From Bos javanicus (taxonomy: Eukaryota; Chordata; Mammalia; Artiodactyla; Bovidae), in assembly GCF_032452875.1 (NCBI RefSeq), contig NC_083876.1, forward strand, positions 21,674,001 to 21,738,000: a stretch of 64,000 nt of DNA. Direction: 5' to 3'. Made by a program: the position numbers and the translations under genes. Shown here in pieces: positions 43,334 through 54,605 of this stretch (position 1 is the stretch's first letter; each line of letters begins with the position of its first letter). The notes under the pieces were generated by a model that saw only the letters and a list, made by a program, of their open reading frames with translations, was not told where the DNA came from and ran no database searches.

Positions 43334-45075
43334 CAGAACAGCAAGAGAAAGGTATTCTAGGAAGATGCAAAGAATATGCAAATACAATAATGTCTAAGGA
43401 ATGTGCATGGGCAGGTAATAGATTTGAGATATTTAAAGAAGGCAGGTTAGGAAGTATAGGGTCTGGACTATGATGATGGAGTTCAAATAGGGAAGTAATT
43501 GAAGAATCAAGTAACATATCAGAGGAGGAACTCATTGATCCTCATGGTATATCTAATGTCAATAAAAAGGTGAAGGAAAAATCTAAAATGATTTTGAGTT
43601 ATGGGAGTATTGATAAATGTGGGGTCATGCTGAGAGAAAGGTGTTTGGAGGTTAAAAGAAGAGATAAGTACAGATTCAGAACTGTTAAGATATAAGAGAG
43701 AAGAGTCATGATGGAGATATCAATGGAGAAGGGCTTGAGTTTGAGTGAATATTATGGGCCGAACCAGGAATTTTGAAGATCCCTAAATATAGAGGGCTGT
43801 TATAACCATGAAAGCAGATAAGATCCCTGAGAAAGAATTTAAGTAGAAATTTGCAACAAAAGGTATGCCCACTTTGAAGACTTAAAACACAAAAGGAATC
43901 TGTTGTAGATCATAAACCCATAGTGACACAGAAAACCAAGAGGGAACAGTTTCATCCATGTCAATGGAGTAAAGGAGCTTTTAAAGGCATCATCAAATGG
44001 AGTCAAAATCGTTGGGTTGAGATGGAAGAAAATGGATAGGTCATGGGTTAAGAGCCTAATACTAATCTTGAAGGAACAGCATGCACAGAAACTGAATCAT
44101 ATCCATTCATTCCATAAATAAAATATTGAGCTTCTACTAAGTGCAAGACACACTGAGCTGAATGCTAGAATCATAACAAGGAAGAAAATATTGAAGTCCT
44201 TCCCTAACCTTAGAAATATTCTATTTTTGATGGCAAAATGGACAAGTAAATGGAAAATTACTGTACAGAGTGATAGATGAGGTTTATAAGTTAGGGGCAA
44301 GTCCACACCTATGAGAGCACACAGAAAGTTTCAGGAAATTGGTAGTGATGGTGGTGGCGATGTCATTTTGTTTTCTGGAGAAAATGATGTCCTTGCTACA
44401 CAGTAGAGGATTAACTGGAGTGATTTAAGTGCCATGTTGATGGAACAGAGAAAAAAAAGTAATCCAGGAAGAGGGAAAATATGTTCAAAGACTCTGAGGC
44501 ATGAAGGGGCTTGCTGAGAAAACAAAGTGGAGAAATGGTACATGAGTAGAGGTCACTCTGTTCAGGGCCATGTGAACTGAGTTAAGGATTTTCAACTACT
44601 TTATCCCAAAACTAAGGAGGAACCGTTAGAAGGGAAGATTGCCACCAAATGGACTTGGTTTCAGAAATACTCTTCCAGATGTAGTGTGGCCAAACATTTG
44701 CAAAAAAGTAAGACTGGACAGGGGATGAGAAGTGGTGGAAGGCAAAGTCCCTGACTGAGGGCAAATGGGGTTGGATTAAGAATAGAAGAAATAGAAGAAG
44801 TGCATGACATAAAGACTAAAAGTTTCAAATAGTAATAGTAGAGAAACCATAATGTCATCAATGAAGATGAACATGGATTTGGTTCTGCTCAGTTAGGGCC
44901 TAAATAATGTTAGGTAAGCTGAATGCACAATGGACTAAGTTGATAAAAGTTATGAAATTTTATCCAGAAATGCCAAGTGACTAAGGAGGATTAAGACTTT
45001 AAGCCATGCTCTGGAGCTAAGCATATTAGTACAATGGTCAGAGTGGAAGGTAATGAATCCTCATAGATAAATAAT
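43334..45075 (-). repeat. L2 LINE, antisense, probably two copies
   Basis: The first copy covers about 43334-44060 (GAATGTGCATGGGCAGGTAA, GTGTTTGGAGGTTAAAAG). A second starts near 44105 (AAATATTGAGCTTCTACTAA) and runs to about 45070 (CTCTGAGGCATGAAGGGGC). Wording is L2-like throughout, but divergence is high and edges are loose. Confidence 0.5.
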
Positions 45076-45339
45076 TACTTTGGAACTACGCAACTTTGTT
45101 ATCCATCATTCAAAATGGATTATCTAATAGTGCTTACCTGGAATAAAGGTCAAAAGCTGATTTAGGGAGAGAAAAGAAGTGGCAGAGCAGAGCTAAGAAC
45201 CCCAGTGGTCCAAAATGCAAATAAAGGTAGACCAGTAGGACAGAACATTGACCATCAGAGCCTAGTCACTTGAATGCATAGAAGATTCTGTAGCATAAAC
45301 TGAAATATCTAGAAATATGATATACTTGCAAAATATGAT

Positions 45340-45432
45340 GATGAGGCCAAATTTTGTCTGTTTTGTTCACTGATCTCTCCTCAGAGCAGTGGTAGTACGG
45401 AGTAGGTTTTATAATAAATATTAGTTGAAAGA
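45340..45432 (+). repeat. L2 LINE 3' terminus
   Basis: TTTTGTCTGTTTTGTTCACTG and ATAAATATTAGTTGAAAGAA. Confidence 0.65.
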
Positions 45433-47612
45433 ATGACTGAATTTATTGATAACACTTGACAGTATGTAATCAGAATCAGGTAAAGGAGCAAAAATATTGG
45501 GAAAAAAAATCCTGAAGCAAATACTTCTTTAGCTTTACTTTTGAAAGGTGATGTTATGGAACGTGCTTACTAATGAAGATCTAGTATAGAAAATGGGTCC
45601 AAAAGGAAAAGATTTTGAAATAATAATATACAGAATGTAAACATATCCCAAGAGCCCTCAGTTAATTGGCACATCTTCCCTGGTTTGTTATGTCAATGCA
45701 TAATATGGAGTATATTTAATCTGAAAGGCATATAACAAACCAGAATATCTTCCTCTACAACATCATGTGTATCAGTAGACTTGGGCTTTAATCCTTAGCT
45801 GTGTATTTTAGCATCTTCTTAGGAGACACATGACCACATAGAGTCCAACAAAGGCTTAACTTTTTTGATGCTATCTATACATTAGGAATTATTAAAATGA
45901 AAAGTAATGTACATTTCTTTAACCCATTACTTTACAATACTGTTCTGTTGCCTCACTTGCTGGTTGGAACAGCTTCCTGTGTAGGTAAGACAGAGGTACT
46001 ATCTAGATGAGTGTCAAATGCTCGGGGAGTTCACAGGATTACTCTGGACCCCCTGATTGGAGGCCAAGCTGTGCCTAAAATGTAATGTGCCCAACCCAAA
46101 TCAGCATTCTTTCCAGTACTCCACACAGACAAATCTCAAACCACAGTTGAGTCACATTTGAAAGCCTGGCTGTGACCCATGGTGCACAAGCTTTCAATCT
46201 AGTGCTTTAAACGCCAATTGGCTTCAGCGCAGGGCTTCAGCCCAGTGACCCAGAGCAGAGGCTCAGAGCGCATGGTGGAAATCTGGGGATGAATCCTCAG
46301 GCAAACATTGACCGTTTCCAGAACAGTAGGCACTGGCAACTCTTCATGTGCATTTTGTTCAGGGAAAGTAATTGCTCTGAGGTCAAGACCGAGCATGTAA
46401 GCCATAGACTTCCACCAGTTTTCTTTCACAGCCCTGGTTCCGGGTAAGACCACTGGGTGACACCAAGGAACTCACCTTTAAATGAATAGTATAAAAAACT
46501 GCAAGTCGCCACTCCAAAATTACTTTATGAAACATTTAAAAATACTGTGATACAAAAATAAACTCATTTTTCTATCCTGTTACATATCCCAGAAAACAGA
46601 TTCAACATGCTTTTTTTTTTTTTTTTTAAGGAGAGCATATTTTATCCTCAACCAAGAGGTTTGGTTTTTGATTCTCCTTTGTCAGCTGTGAGACTTTGAT
46701 CAGGAACTTGTGTTTCCTGAATGTCAGTTTCCTTGTAAGCTTTTTTTAAATTTTTTTAAAAAAAGATCTCTTCCATTTCTGTTAATATCATCATTTGTGT
46801 CTTTAAAATATTGGGATTTGATTGAGGTGTAGTTTCAAACTTTAACATTGAAAACATCTAGAGCACAAAAATAAGTCATAGAAATATTGAGTCATACTAA
46901 TACCTGTCAAAACTGGGGCTTAGCAGAAATGTATTTGGAGGTACAACTTCTCATATCTTTTTCCTCCCCCTCTGAGGTTTCTTGAGTCCTTATTCATTTA
47001 CCCAAGAAAGCTTAATTTAGAATTGGCATGATTCAGAGTCTTTAGGATTGGTTAGGAGCGTCTTAAGTGCCACTTAAATGCCACCTTCCATTTCCTGGGC
47101 AAGAGTGCCTGGGCTGGCACAACCCCACAGCCCAGCAGGGCAGCGGTCGTTGTGGTAGGAGTTGCAGAGGGGTTGCTGTTTCGGCCCCTGAAATTAGTGC
47201 CTAGAGAGCTGGAAATTCCAGTAGTCTCTGATCAGATGGTCCGGAACTGGAAATAACAGGAGTGAGAAGTTCATGAAAGACAAGGCTACAATCCCAAAGG
47301 AAATGTGCACAAGTGCTGCAGGCTGCTTTCAGCAGAAAGGACGTCCACTCCAGTCCTCCCCAGCTCTTTCCCTCCTGATTGACTGATGGCTCCCAGCCAT
47401 GGATTATTTAGCTTGAAATCCCTCAGCACCTGTGTCTAGACCCCAGGTGCGCTCTAACCTGACCCCGCCCCACCTCTGGTTGTCCTTCTTCTTTCTCATC
47501 TTCTTTCTCTATGTTTTCCTTTGTCACCTCCCCCTCTCTGTGATCATAATTCCCTGAACACATTTATATACCCCAGCAATACTCGTATACTTTTTGAAAT
47601 GCCAGGTCTGGA
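45433..47612. other. Unique block with two GC-richer islands
   Basis: No repeat is recognised apart from a T-run at about 46613-46628. Islands at about 46010-46480 (84-codon minus frame 46199-46453, donor-like AAAG/GTGAG on the minus strand near 46477) and 47050-47520 (GC-box-like CCCCGCCCCAC near 47463). Either could be regulatory or exonic, but nothing proves it. Confidence 0.4.
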
Positions 47613-47622
47613 ATAAATACAA

Positions 47623-47818
47623 GACGGCTCAGTGGCGGCCCAGTGGCTAAGACTCCATGTTCCCAATACAGGGGGCCCAGGTTCAACCCCTAATGGGGGA
47701 ACTAGATCCCACATGCTGCAGTTAAAGATCTTATGTGCTGCAATGAAGATCAAAGATCCTGCATGCTGAAACTAAGACCCAGCACAACCAAGTCAAGCAA
47801 AGAAATATTTTAAAATAG
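47623..47818 (+). mobile_element. CHR-type tRNA SINE
   Basis: GGCGGCCCAGTGGCTAAGAC, box B in GGTTCAACCCC, then GATCCTGCATGCTGAAACTA and CCCAGCACAACCAAGTC. The 10-bp duplication ATAAATACAA flanks it at 47613-47622 and 47819-47828. Confidence 0.9.
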
Positions 47819-48019
47819 ATAAATACAAAAGAAGTTCACAAACTGAATCTTTAGTTTCTACATTGCCATAGGAGGGGATGTGAGTTTTGCAGAGCAGTTG
47901 TCAGTGTCCACTTCCTATTAAGACCCTGTGCTTTAGCATACCTGCTAAGCAGCCAGGTGGCCTTAAAAGCCATGTGAGACTTCTTTCCCAGAACCTGGTC
48001 TCTCACTCATTCAGTGACT

Positions 48020-48289
48020 GGTTGCTGCTGCTGCTACTAAGTCGCTTCAGTCGTGTCCGACTCTGTGCGACCCCATAGACAGCAGCCCACCAGGCTCCCC
48101 CGTCCCTGGGATTCTCCAGGCAAGAACACTGGAGTGGGTTGCCATTTCCTTCTCCAATGCATGAAAGTGAAAAGTGAAAGTGAAGTCGCTCAGTCGTGTC
48201 CGATTCTAGCGACCCCATGGACTGCAGCCCACCAGGCTCCTCCGTCCATGGGATTTTCCAGGCAAGAGTACTGGAGTGGGGTGCCACAG
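48020..48289 (-). mobile_element. Bov-A2 dimeric SINE
   Basis: TGCTGCTGCTGCTACTAAG, two Bov-A units joined at AATGCATGAAAGTGAAAAG, ending CTGGAGTGGGGTGCC. A short 6-bp flank repeat GTGACT occurs at 48014-48019 and 48290-48295. Confidence 0.95.
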
Positions 48290-48295
48290 GTGACT

Positions 48296-48750
48296 TATAA
48301 ATGTGTAATCTGCAAGGAATAGGACAAATAGGTATAATACATGTCAGTAGCAACAGTCAGTTTTTTCTAAGAAGTATATTTTCTCTTCTGGAAGTAAAAT
48401 AAACTATGTATCTCTAAGCTGGTATTCAAAATGGACACACAACCAACTATATCTGGAAACCAGCAGTGAGTGATTCCTGACAGTGAGGCAGGGAGCTGAT
48501 AGAAACAGGGGAGGCTGATAATCTGATTCCTCAGCTACCGAACCCACAAGTAAGAGGAAGGCTCTGGGTTATCTACATCAGGATAAAGAGCTCAAGGAGA
48601 TTAGCCAGAGTCAGCGTTTGAGAAGGGGAACCTTAGTTAACTGACTTTCTTAATATTTTGAAACGGTTGGTACTAAAAGAAAAAAAAAAAACAGATATAT
48701 CCATTCTTCCTTGTCATCAAGTTGTGCTTGAACATTCAGTGAACATGAAT
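48296..48750. other. Unique stretch, nothing recognised
   Basis: An A-run lies at about 48679-48691. No gene is seen. Confidence 0.45.
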
Positions 48751-48751
48751 G

Positions 48752-48932
48752 CATTAGTCGCTCAGTCCTGTCTGACTTTTTGTGACCCCATGGACTGTAG
48801 TCCACCGGGCTCCTCTGTCCATTGGATTCTCCAGGCAAGAATACTGAGGGGATCTTCCTGACCCAGGGATTGAACCCATGTCTCCTGCATTGCATGCAGA
48901 TTCTTTACCATCTGAGCCACCAGGGAAACCCA
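48752..48932 (-). mobile_element. Bov-tA SINE, internally deleted
   Basis: TTAGTCGCTCAGTCCTGTC to AGAATACTGAGGGGATCTTC: about 28 bases of the Bov-A body between ATACTG and GGGGATC are missing. It ends CTGAGCCACCAGGGAAACC. Confidence 0.92.
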
Positions 48933-49044
48933 GTAAAGCAGAATAATCTATCAGCATTTGCATGAGAGTGGAAAGCTAGTCCAATATTTTAGACTCCCCA
49001 GTCATATTTTCACATACTCCAACTCTATCAGTTTTCCTCTTTAT

Positions 49045-49245
49045 TTCTTTTTTATCATTTTTATTATTTATTTTATGGAAGTATGGTTTATTTACTGTGT
49101 TGTATTAATTTCTGCTGTATAGCAAAATAGTTCAGTTATACATAAACATACATTCTTTTACATATTCTTTTCTATTATGGTGTATCACAGGGTATTGAAT
49201 ATAGTTCCCTGTACTCTATAGTAGGACCTTGTTGTTTGTCCCATA
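49045..49245 (-). mobile_element. L1 LINE 3' end
   Basis: GGAAGTATGGTTTATTTACTG, CTGCTGTATAGCAAAATAG, CTCTATAGTAGGACCTTG. Confidence 0.85.
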
Positions 49246-49645
49246 AAAGTTTCCTTTCCTTCTTCCAATCAACCTGGCCTACTATTGCCCAAAAAGCATT
49301 TGAATGAACTGTTGTCATCTTCCCTGTCTAAAATGCCCCTCTCCTCTCTGGGTTGTGGTAAGCTGTTGCCCATTCTTCAAAACCAACTCAAATGTCCTTT
49401 ATGAAGCCTTTTCCCAACAGACACCCCTAAGCAGAGTTAGAAATTTTCATGGAGGTGTCCTGCTAAACAGTTTTTCTTCCCCGTAGGGAATTAAGCACCT
49501 TATGTTGTAATTAACCGTGCACGTGTCTCCTCCCCCAACACCCTCCCTCCCTACATTACCCCAGAACCTTAATGTAACTGGAGCAGAGCCACTATTTAAT
49601 TCTCTCTTTGGCCCTAGCACTGGTCTGACACATAATAAGTGCTCA

Positions 49646-49841
49646 TGTGCAAGCTCAACTGATTCAATTGTGTCCGACTCTTTGTGACCCTATAGACTGG
49701 GGCCCACTAGACTCCACTGTCCATGAGATTTCCCAGGTAAGGATACTGAGGAAGGTTGCCATTTGCTCCTTTAGGGGATCTTCCTGACCCAGGGATAGAA
49801 ACTGTATCTCTTATATCTCCTGCATTGGCAGGCAAGTTCTT
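49646..49841 (-). mobile_element. Bov-tA SINE
   Basis: CTGATTCAATTGTGTCCGAC to GCATTGGCAGGCAAGTTCTT. Perfect 10-bp duplication TAAGTGCTCA at 49636-49645 and 49842-49851. Confidence 0.93.
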
Positions 49842-49860
49842 TAAGTGCTCAATAGATACT

Positions 49861-50052
49861 TCCCTTGTAGCTTCCCTGGTAGCTCAGGTGGTAAAGAATC
49901 TGCTTGCCATGCTGGAGACCTGGGTTCGATCCCTGGCTTGGGAAGATCCCTTGGAGGAGGGCATGTCAACCCACTCCAGTATTCTTGCCTGGAGAATCCC
50001 CATGGACAGAGGAGCCGCAAAGAGTCGGACACGACTAAGTGACTGATTACAG
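49861..50052 (+). mobile_element. Bov-tA SINE, internally deleted
   Basis: GCTTCCCTGGTAGCTCAGGT, box B GGGTTCGATCCCTGG, then GAGGAGCCGCAAAGAGTCGG, where the usual gap filler GCAGGCTACAGTCCATGG is absent. The 11-bp duplication CAATAGATACT/CAATAAATACT occurs at 49850-49860 and 50053-50063. Confidence 0.92.
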
Positions 50053-50075
50053 CAATAAATACTAAGCAATGAGTT

Positions 50076-50840
50076 GAGAACGCAGTTGAAATCAAGTTAG
50101 AGACACCAGGGGCCCAGCAAGTGAATTCACAAAAGTTCAAGGAACAGGGAGGTCTCCTTGGAGAAGGCTTTCTCCTCTCTGTAGTATATCACACAACACC
50201 TGAGAGGTAAGAAAGTTGTGTGTTTGTTCTGTGGAATCTTGAAGACTATTGTATTCAGCATAATGGGATGAACTTTTTATAACTGCTGAAAAAAATAAAG
50301 GCAAGGAACAATTCTTGAACATGCTTCAGTGATAAGAAAAGTTCCCTGTCTAAAGTCTTAGATAAAGACTAATCCTCATTACTGAATTCGGAGTTATCTC
50401 AAAGTTCCACGTTACCAAAATTCAGGAATGGAATATTTAAAAAGAAAAAAGTCTGTAACTGCAAGTGAAGCAGTGCTGAGTGCCTCCTGAATGTAAAAGA
50501 ATTGTAATCTCTAGTTTTCTACCCTTTAAAAAAGAGAGCTTGTAAATGATGCCTCTGCCCTGCATAATTAATGCAATGATAGGAAAAGCTATCACTTCTA
50601 ACTTCCCACAGTTGACGAGATGGGGAGATGTCCAGGAAGGCTGGGAAAAGCTTGCTGTTACCTCACAGATTCGGGGAACAGATCTTTCTAATCTGTATGA
50701 CTCATGAACTTTGGACTTGAGTCTGAGGCCCAAGACAATTTCACAAGAAATGAAACTTAGAATTTTTCAAAGAGAAAATAAAACATCTTGCGTGTCTGGG
50801 CAAGAGATCCAGAGTAGACTCAACATGTGCTCATGAGCAG
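50076..50840. other. Unique stretch, nothing recognised
   Basis: A 98-codon minus frame at 50437-50733 has no domain. Confidence 0.45.
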
Positions 50841-51325
50841 GATATGAGGACTTACACATGTTTGGAGGATGCAGGATATATATATACACACACACACATA
50901 CATAATTTATATATATTATTATATATATATAAATTATCTCTATTTTTAAATTTTATTTAAGTCTACTCGATTGACAACGTTGTGGATATGAGGACTTATG
51001 CATGTTTGGAGGATGCAGGATATATGTATATATGTATATATACGCACACATATGTAATTTATATATATTATTATATATATATAAATTATCTCTATTTTTT
51101 AATTTTATTTAAGTCTACTTGATTGACAACATTGCAGATATGAGGACTTATGCATGTTTGGAAGATGCAGGATATATATATAATATATATTATATATACA
51201 TAATTTTTATATATAATAATATTATATATATAATCTATCTAATCTATATATAATCTATATATATAATCTATCTCTCTGCATTTTGTTATTTTATTCAAGT
51301 CTATTCAATTGACATTGTTGTGTTA
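50841..51325 (+). repeat. Tandem repeat of about 144-190 bp, three units
   Basis: Units start with GATATGAGGACTTA at 50841, 50985 and 51137. Each has GGATGCAGGATATAT, an AT/AC microsatellite, an AT palindrome, and the L1-derived TTTATTTAAGTCTACTCGATT. Unit 1 is 144 bp and unit 2 is 152 bp; unit 3 is longer and diverged. Perfect palindromes: 50902-50937 (15-bp arms, 6-base centre TATTAT) and 51055-51088 (14-bp arms). Confidence 0.93.
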
Positions 51326-51380
51326 GTTTCTGCTATACAGCAAAGTGAATCAGTTATACATATACGTATATCCTTTTTAA

Positions 51381-51645
51381 AATTTATTTATTTTTATTTG
51401 AAGGATAATTGCTTTACAGTATTGCCTTGTTTTCTGCCAAACATCAACATGAATCAGGCGTAGGTTTACCCATGCCCACTCCCACTTGAACATCCTCCCA
51501 CCTCCCTCCCCATCCCACCCCTTCAGGTTGTTTTCGAGCCCTGGTTTAAGTTCTCTGAGTCATACAGCAAATTCCCAGTGGCTATCAATTTTAAATACGG
51601 TGATGTATGTTTTCATGTTACTCTCTCCATACCTCCCACCCTCTC
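51381..51645 (-). mobile_element. L1 LINE 3' end, second subtype
   Basis: GAAGGATAATTGCTTTACAG, CAACATGAATCAGGCGTAGG, CATACAGCAAATTCCCAGTG. It is a different L1 subtype from its host. Confidence 0.85.
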
Positions 51646-51749
51646 CTTTTTTTTAAGACTCTGTTCCCATATAAGCCATTACAGAGTATTGAGTAGAGTT
51701 CCCTATGTCATACAGTAAGTCCTTATTAGTTATCTATTTTTTATATGTT

Positions 51750-51890
51750 GTTGTTCAGTCACTAAGTCATGTCCTACTCTTTGTGAACCCATGAACTCCA
51801 GCATGCCAGTCTCCCCTGTCCTTCACTATCTCCCAGAGTTTGTTCAGATTCATGTCCATTGAGTCAGTGATGCTATCCAATCATAATATA
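51750..51890 (-). mobile_element. BovB LINE, short 3' end
   Basis: TTGTTGTTCAGTCACTAAGTC, CTTCACTATCTCCCAGAG, GTGATGCTATCCAATCAT. Confidence 0.88.
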
Positions 51891-52022
51891 GTAGTGTATA
51901 TATGTCAATCCCAATCTTACAATTTATCCCTCCCCTCCCCCTTACCCCTGGGGACCGTAAGTTTGTTTTATATATCTGTGACTCTATTTCTGTCTTGTAA
52001 ATAAGTTCATTTGTACCCATTT

Positions 52023-52225
52023 TTCAGGTGGCTCAGTGGTAAAAAATCCACCTGCCAATGCAGGAGACACGGATTCAATTTATGGGTCAGGAATATACCC
52101 TGGAGAAGGAAATGGCAACCCACTCCAGCCTTGCCTGGGAAATCCTATGGACAGAGGAGCCTGGCGGGCTATAGCCCATGTGGGTGCAAAAGAGTTGGAC
52201 ACAACTGAGTAACTAAACAATAGCA
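52023..52225 (+). mobile_element. Bov-tA SINE
   Basis: TTTCAGGTGGCTCAGTGGTA, a decayed box B (GGATTCAATTTATGGG), tail GAGTTGGACACAACTGAG. Confidence 0.93.
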
Positions 52226-52339
52226 ATCCTTGTTTTAAATTCCACATATAAGCGACACCATATTTATCTTTCTCTGTCTGACTTACTTGGCTCAGTATGA
52301 CAATCTCTAGGTCTCTGTATATTTCAAGGTACAGGAATT

Positions 52340-54045
52340 TGTACCTTGACATAAAATTTGAGCCCTGGCATAAAATTTACAAAGGAGAGAGAGAGAGATC
52401 AAGAAGTCAGCAAAATGACACCATGGTCACAGCTAAGGTGGAATATATGAGAACCTGAAGGTAACTTGACCAACAAGCTGGGTTATCCACCAAGGGGCCC
52501 AGGCCTAGCCCTCTGCCCAGCCCATACCCCACTATTGAGCATTAAGCCTGGACTCTTGCCTTACATTCAGAAACCTGCTCTGGGAAGACACAGCTGCAGA
52601 ATCTGCCGGTTCATCAGAGGACACAAGGAGCAGCAGGTTTGACAGGAATGGCATTCGTGCTGCTGACAGCTCTGTTCTGCTCTGGGCCACTGCAAGGCTC
52701 TGAGGGAAGCAGGACAGAAGTGCTTTGATGCTCTTTGGCGCTGTCTGAATGAGCACAAGTTGTGTAAGGGGCCAACGGGCAGGAGCATGAATGGCATCAT
52801 TGAGAGTCAGAAGTCCAGCAGAAGGGATGGGGCCAGGGACGTTTCCTACATCCCATCCACACAGTCCCTAGAATTGTTCCCCGTATACTCAGGAACCCGG
52901 TCAATATTCATTGGGAAGAAGGAAAAAGCACACTTAGGAGCATGAAGCACTATTGAAAAAGACAACTTGAGGAGAGAGGGAAAAAAGTGGGGACACAGAC
53001 TCATTTGGAAAGTCGGGGTCCAATATGTAAGCCTTCAGCATAACTGCAAAGCTAAATCCAAGCTTCTTGCATAAATTCTGTTTTAAGATCTTCAAGCAGA
53101 CAAGATTGAGTCAGCAACTGCAGCAAATAAAAGTTTTCCTTTGTGCTGCTTGTTTGTTTGTGTGTTTTCTCATGGAAGGAAAGGGAAAAGATAAGGTCCG
53201 GAACATCAGGCCTTGCTGAAAGTCTGTGTTATTAATGAACCAAGGGCTTGAAAAGCAAGAAGCTCATTAGTGGCTTCTGTGGAGAAGCCTGCGGCCCTGG
53301 ATGCTAGGAGGAAATGGAAAAGCTGCCAGTTAACAGCAGGAACATCTAAATCATCACACTTAGGAGGAGAACTGGAAAAACAAGACAGCGTTTTACCCTC
53401 CACAGAAAAATAATAGTGAAAGAAAGCCTTCATTGAGTATATACATGGAATGTCTTAAGTCAGGCTGCTAAATAAATAGCTGCTGTTGATGAAGGCAAGA
53501 AGATAAACAGGCATTCATCACGGTCAGAAGGGCAAGGAGGGTAGAGCTGAAGGTAGAGAGCACCTTCAATTCTAGATCATGAATCTAACACACCCCGGCA
53601 GGGCTGACTCGGAAACAACCAGCTGTTTGCCGCTCCGTCTGTGGCAAATACTAGGTTCAGCCTATTCAGCTAGGACATGGCGTGGCGGTCTGGGTCCTAC
53701 CACACAACCACCCAACACTGATTAAACATTTACCCTGTGCCAGGTACCCTGCTAAATTACTGGGGCCAGGGGGGCCATGCAGGAAGTGTCCCTCTTCTAC
53801 AGCACTTCTCTTGCATTTGGAGAAACCGAATCTAAAATGTAAAAGGATAACCAGCAGTGGTCAATGGTCAAATTATGATAAATATTCCAAGGGAGGCAAG
53901 ATTGCTGGGGGGTGAGGTATTTAAATGGATTGTGCAGAGACTAAAGTCTATCTGAGCTGAAAGGGAGTTTAGAAAGCAATGCAGGTCAAAGCTCTTCAGA
54001 AATGAGACAATAAGTCATAGTTCATCCACTGTAGCTAGTATTAGT
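52340..54045. other. Unique block, partly GC-richer
   Basis: A GA run lies at about 52384-52397. The part at about 52500-52950 has more CpG than its surroundings and open frames of 61-77 codons on both strands, one with a CX9C-spaced cysteine pair (about 52694-52726), but no family match. 53200-53900 is similar but plainer. No gene is called. Confidence 0.4.
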
Positions 54046-54049
54046 CTTG

Positions 54050-54200
54050 CAGAGGAATTTAGTATTTGAATCTCAGATCTACCATGTATTTCTGGAAAAG
54101 TCCTTTAACCTATCTGCACACAGTTCATGAATAAAAGAAGTAATAGTACCTAGCATAAAATTATGGCAGAATAAAATACAGTTGCCATTATTATAATTAT
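54050..54200 (+). repeat. MIR SINE fragment
   Basis: TTTGAATCTCAGATCTACC, GTCCTTTAACCTATCTGC, AGTAATAGTACCTAGCATA. Confidence 0.6.
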
Positions 54201-54392
54201 TATTCAGCCATGATATTCTTTCTCTCTGATCCAGACTCAGCATCAGAATTCTCAAAACAGAGAACCAGGCAGTCAGCCATTCCTAGTTGAATAGAATTTC
54301 CAGTGATAGTAAACACTTTTTTCAATATATCAGTGATGTGGGTTTTTTTTTTCCATTTTATACTCACTTATATCTAACATAAAACTGTATTG

Positions 54393-54605
54393 CGCTTTCC
54401 CAGTGGCTCAGCAGTGAAAAATCCTCCTGGTAATGCAAGTGGCATAGGTTCGATCCCTGGTTGGGCAGATCCCCTGGAGAAGGAAATGGCAACCCACTCC
54501 AGGATTCTTGCCTGGAGAATTCCATGGACAGAGGAGCCTGGAAGGCTAGTCCATGGGGCCACGAAAGAATCAGTCATGACTTAGTGACTAAACAATAACA
54601 AAACA
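54393..54605 (+). mobile_element. Bov-tA SINE
   Basis: GCGCTTTCCCAGTGGCTCAG, box B GGTTCGATCCCTGG, tail GACTAAACAATAACAAAAC. Confidence 0.94.

Larger units (their letters stand above)
49290..50075 (+). repeat. L2 LINE 3' end with two SINE guests
   Basis: CAAATGTCCTTTATGAAGCC, GCAGAGCCACTATTTAATTC, then CATAATAAGTGCTCA. The tail is broken by two Bov-tA copies before it ends AATACTAAGCAATGAGTTGA. Confidence 0.6.
51290..52335 (-). mobile_element. L1 LINE 3' end, interrupted three times
   Basis: One antisense L1 can be read as 51290-51380 (CTGCTATACAGCAAAGTGAA), 51655-51749 (AGTTCCCTATGTCATACAG), 51890-52022 (CCCCTTACCCCTGGGGACC) and 52230-52335 (CTGTCTGACTTACTTGGCTC). Guests are another L1, a BovB and a Bov-tA. 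Confidence 0.8.

Noticed and set aside
46199..46453. 84-codon minus-strand frame as a gene
   Set aside because: No recognisable domain or partner exon. Kept only as a possible functional island.
50841..51325. CRISPR-like array
   Set aside because: Only three long units with AT microsatellites and an L1 piece, no short repeat-spacer pattern, in a mammalian genome.
52694..52780. Mitochondrial CHCH-type protein suggested by CX9C spacing
   Set aside because: Only one CX9C pair fits, an in-frame stop lies just upstream, and nothing else matches the known CHCH families I compared from memory.
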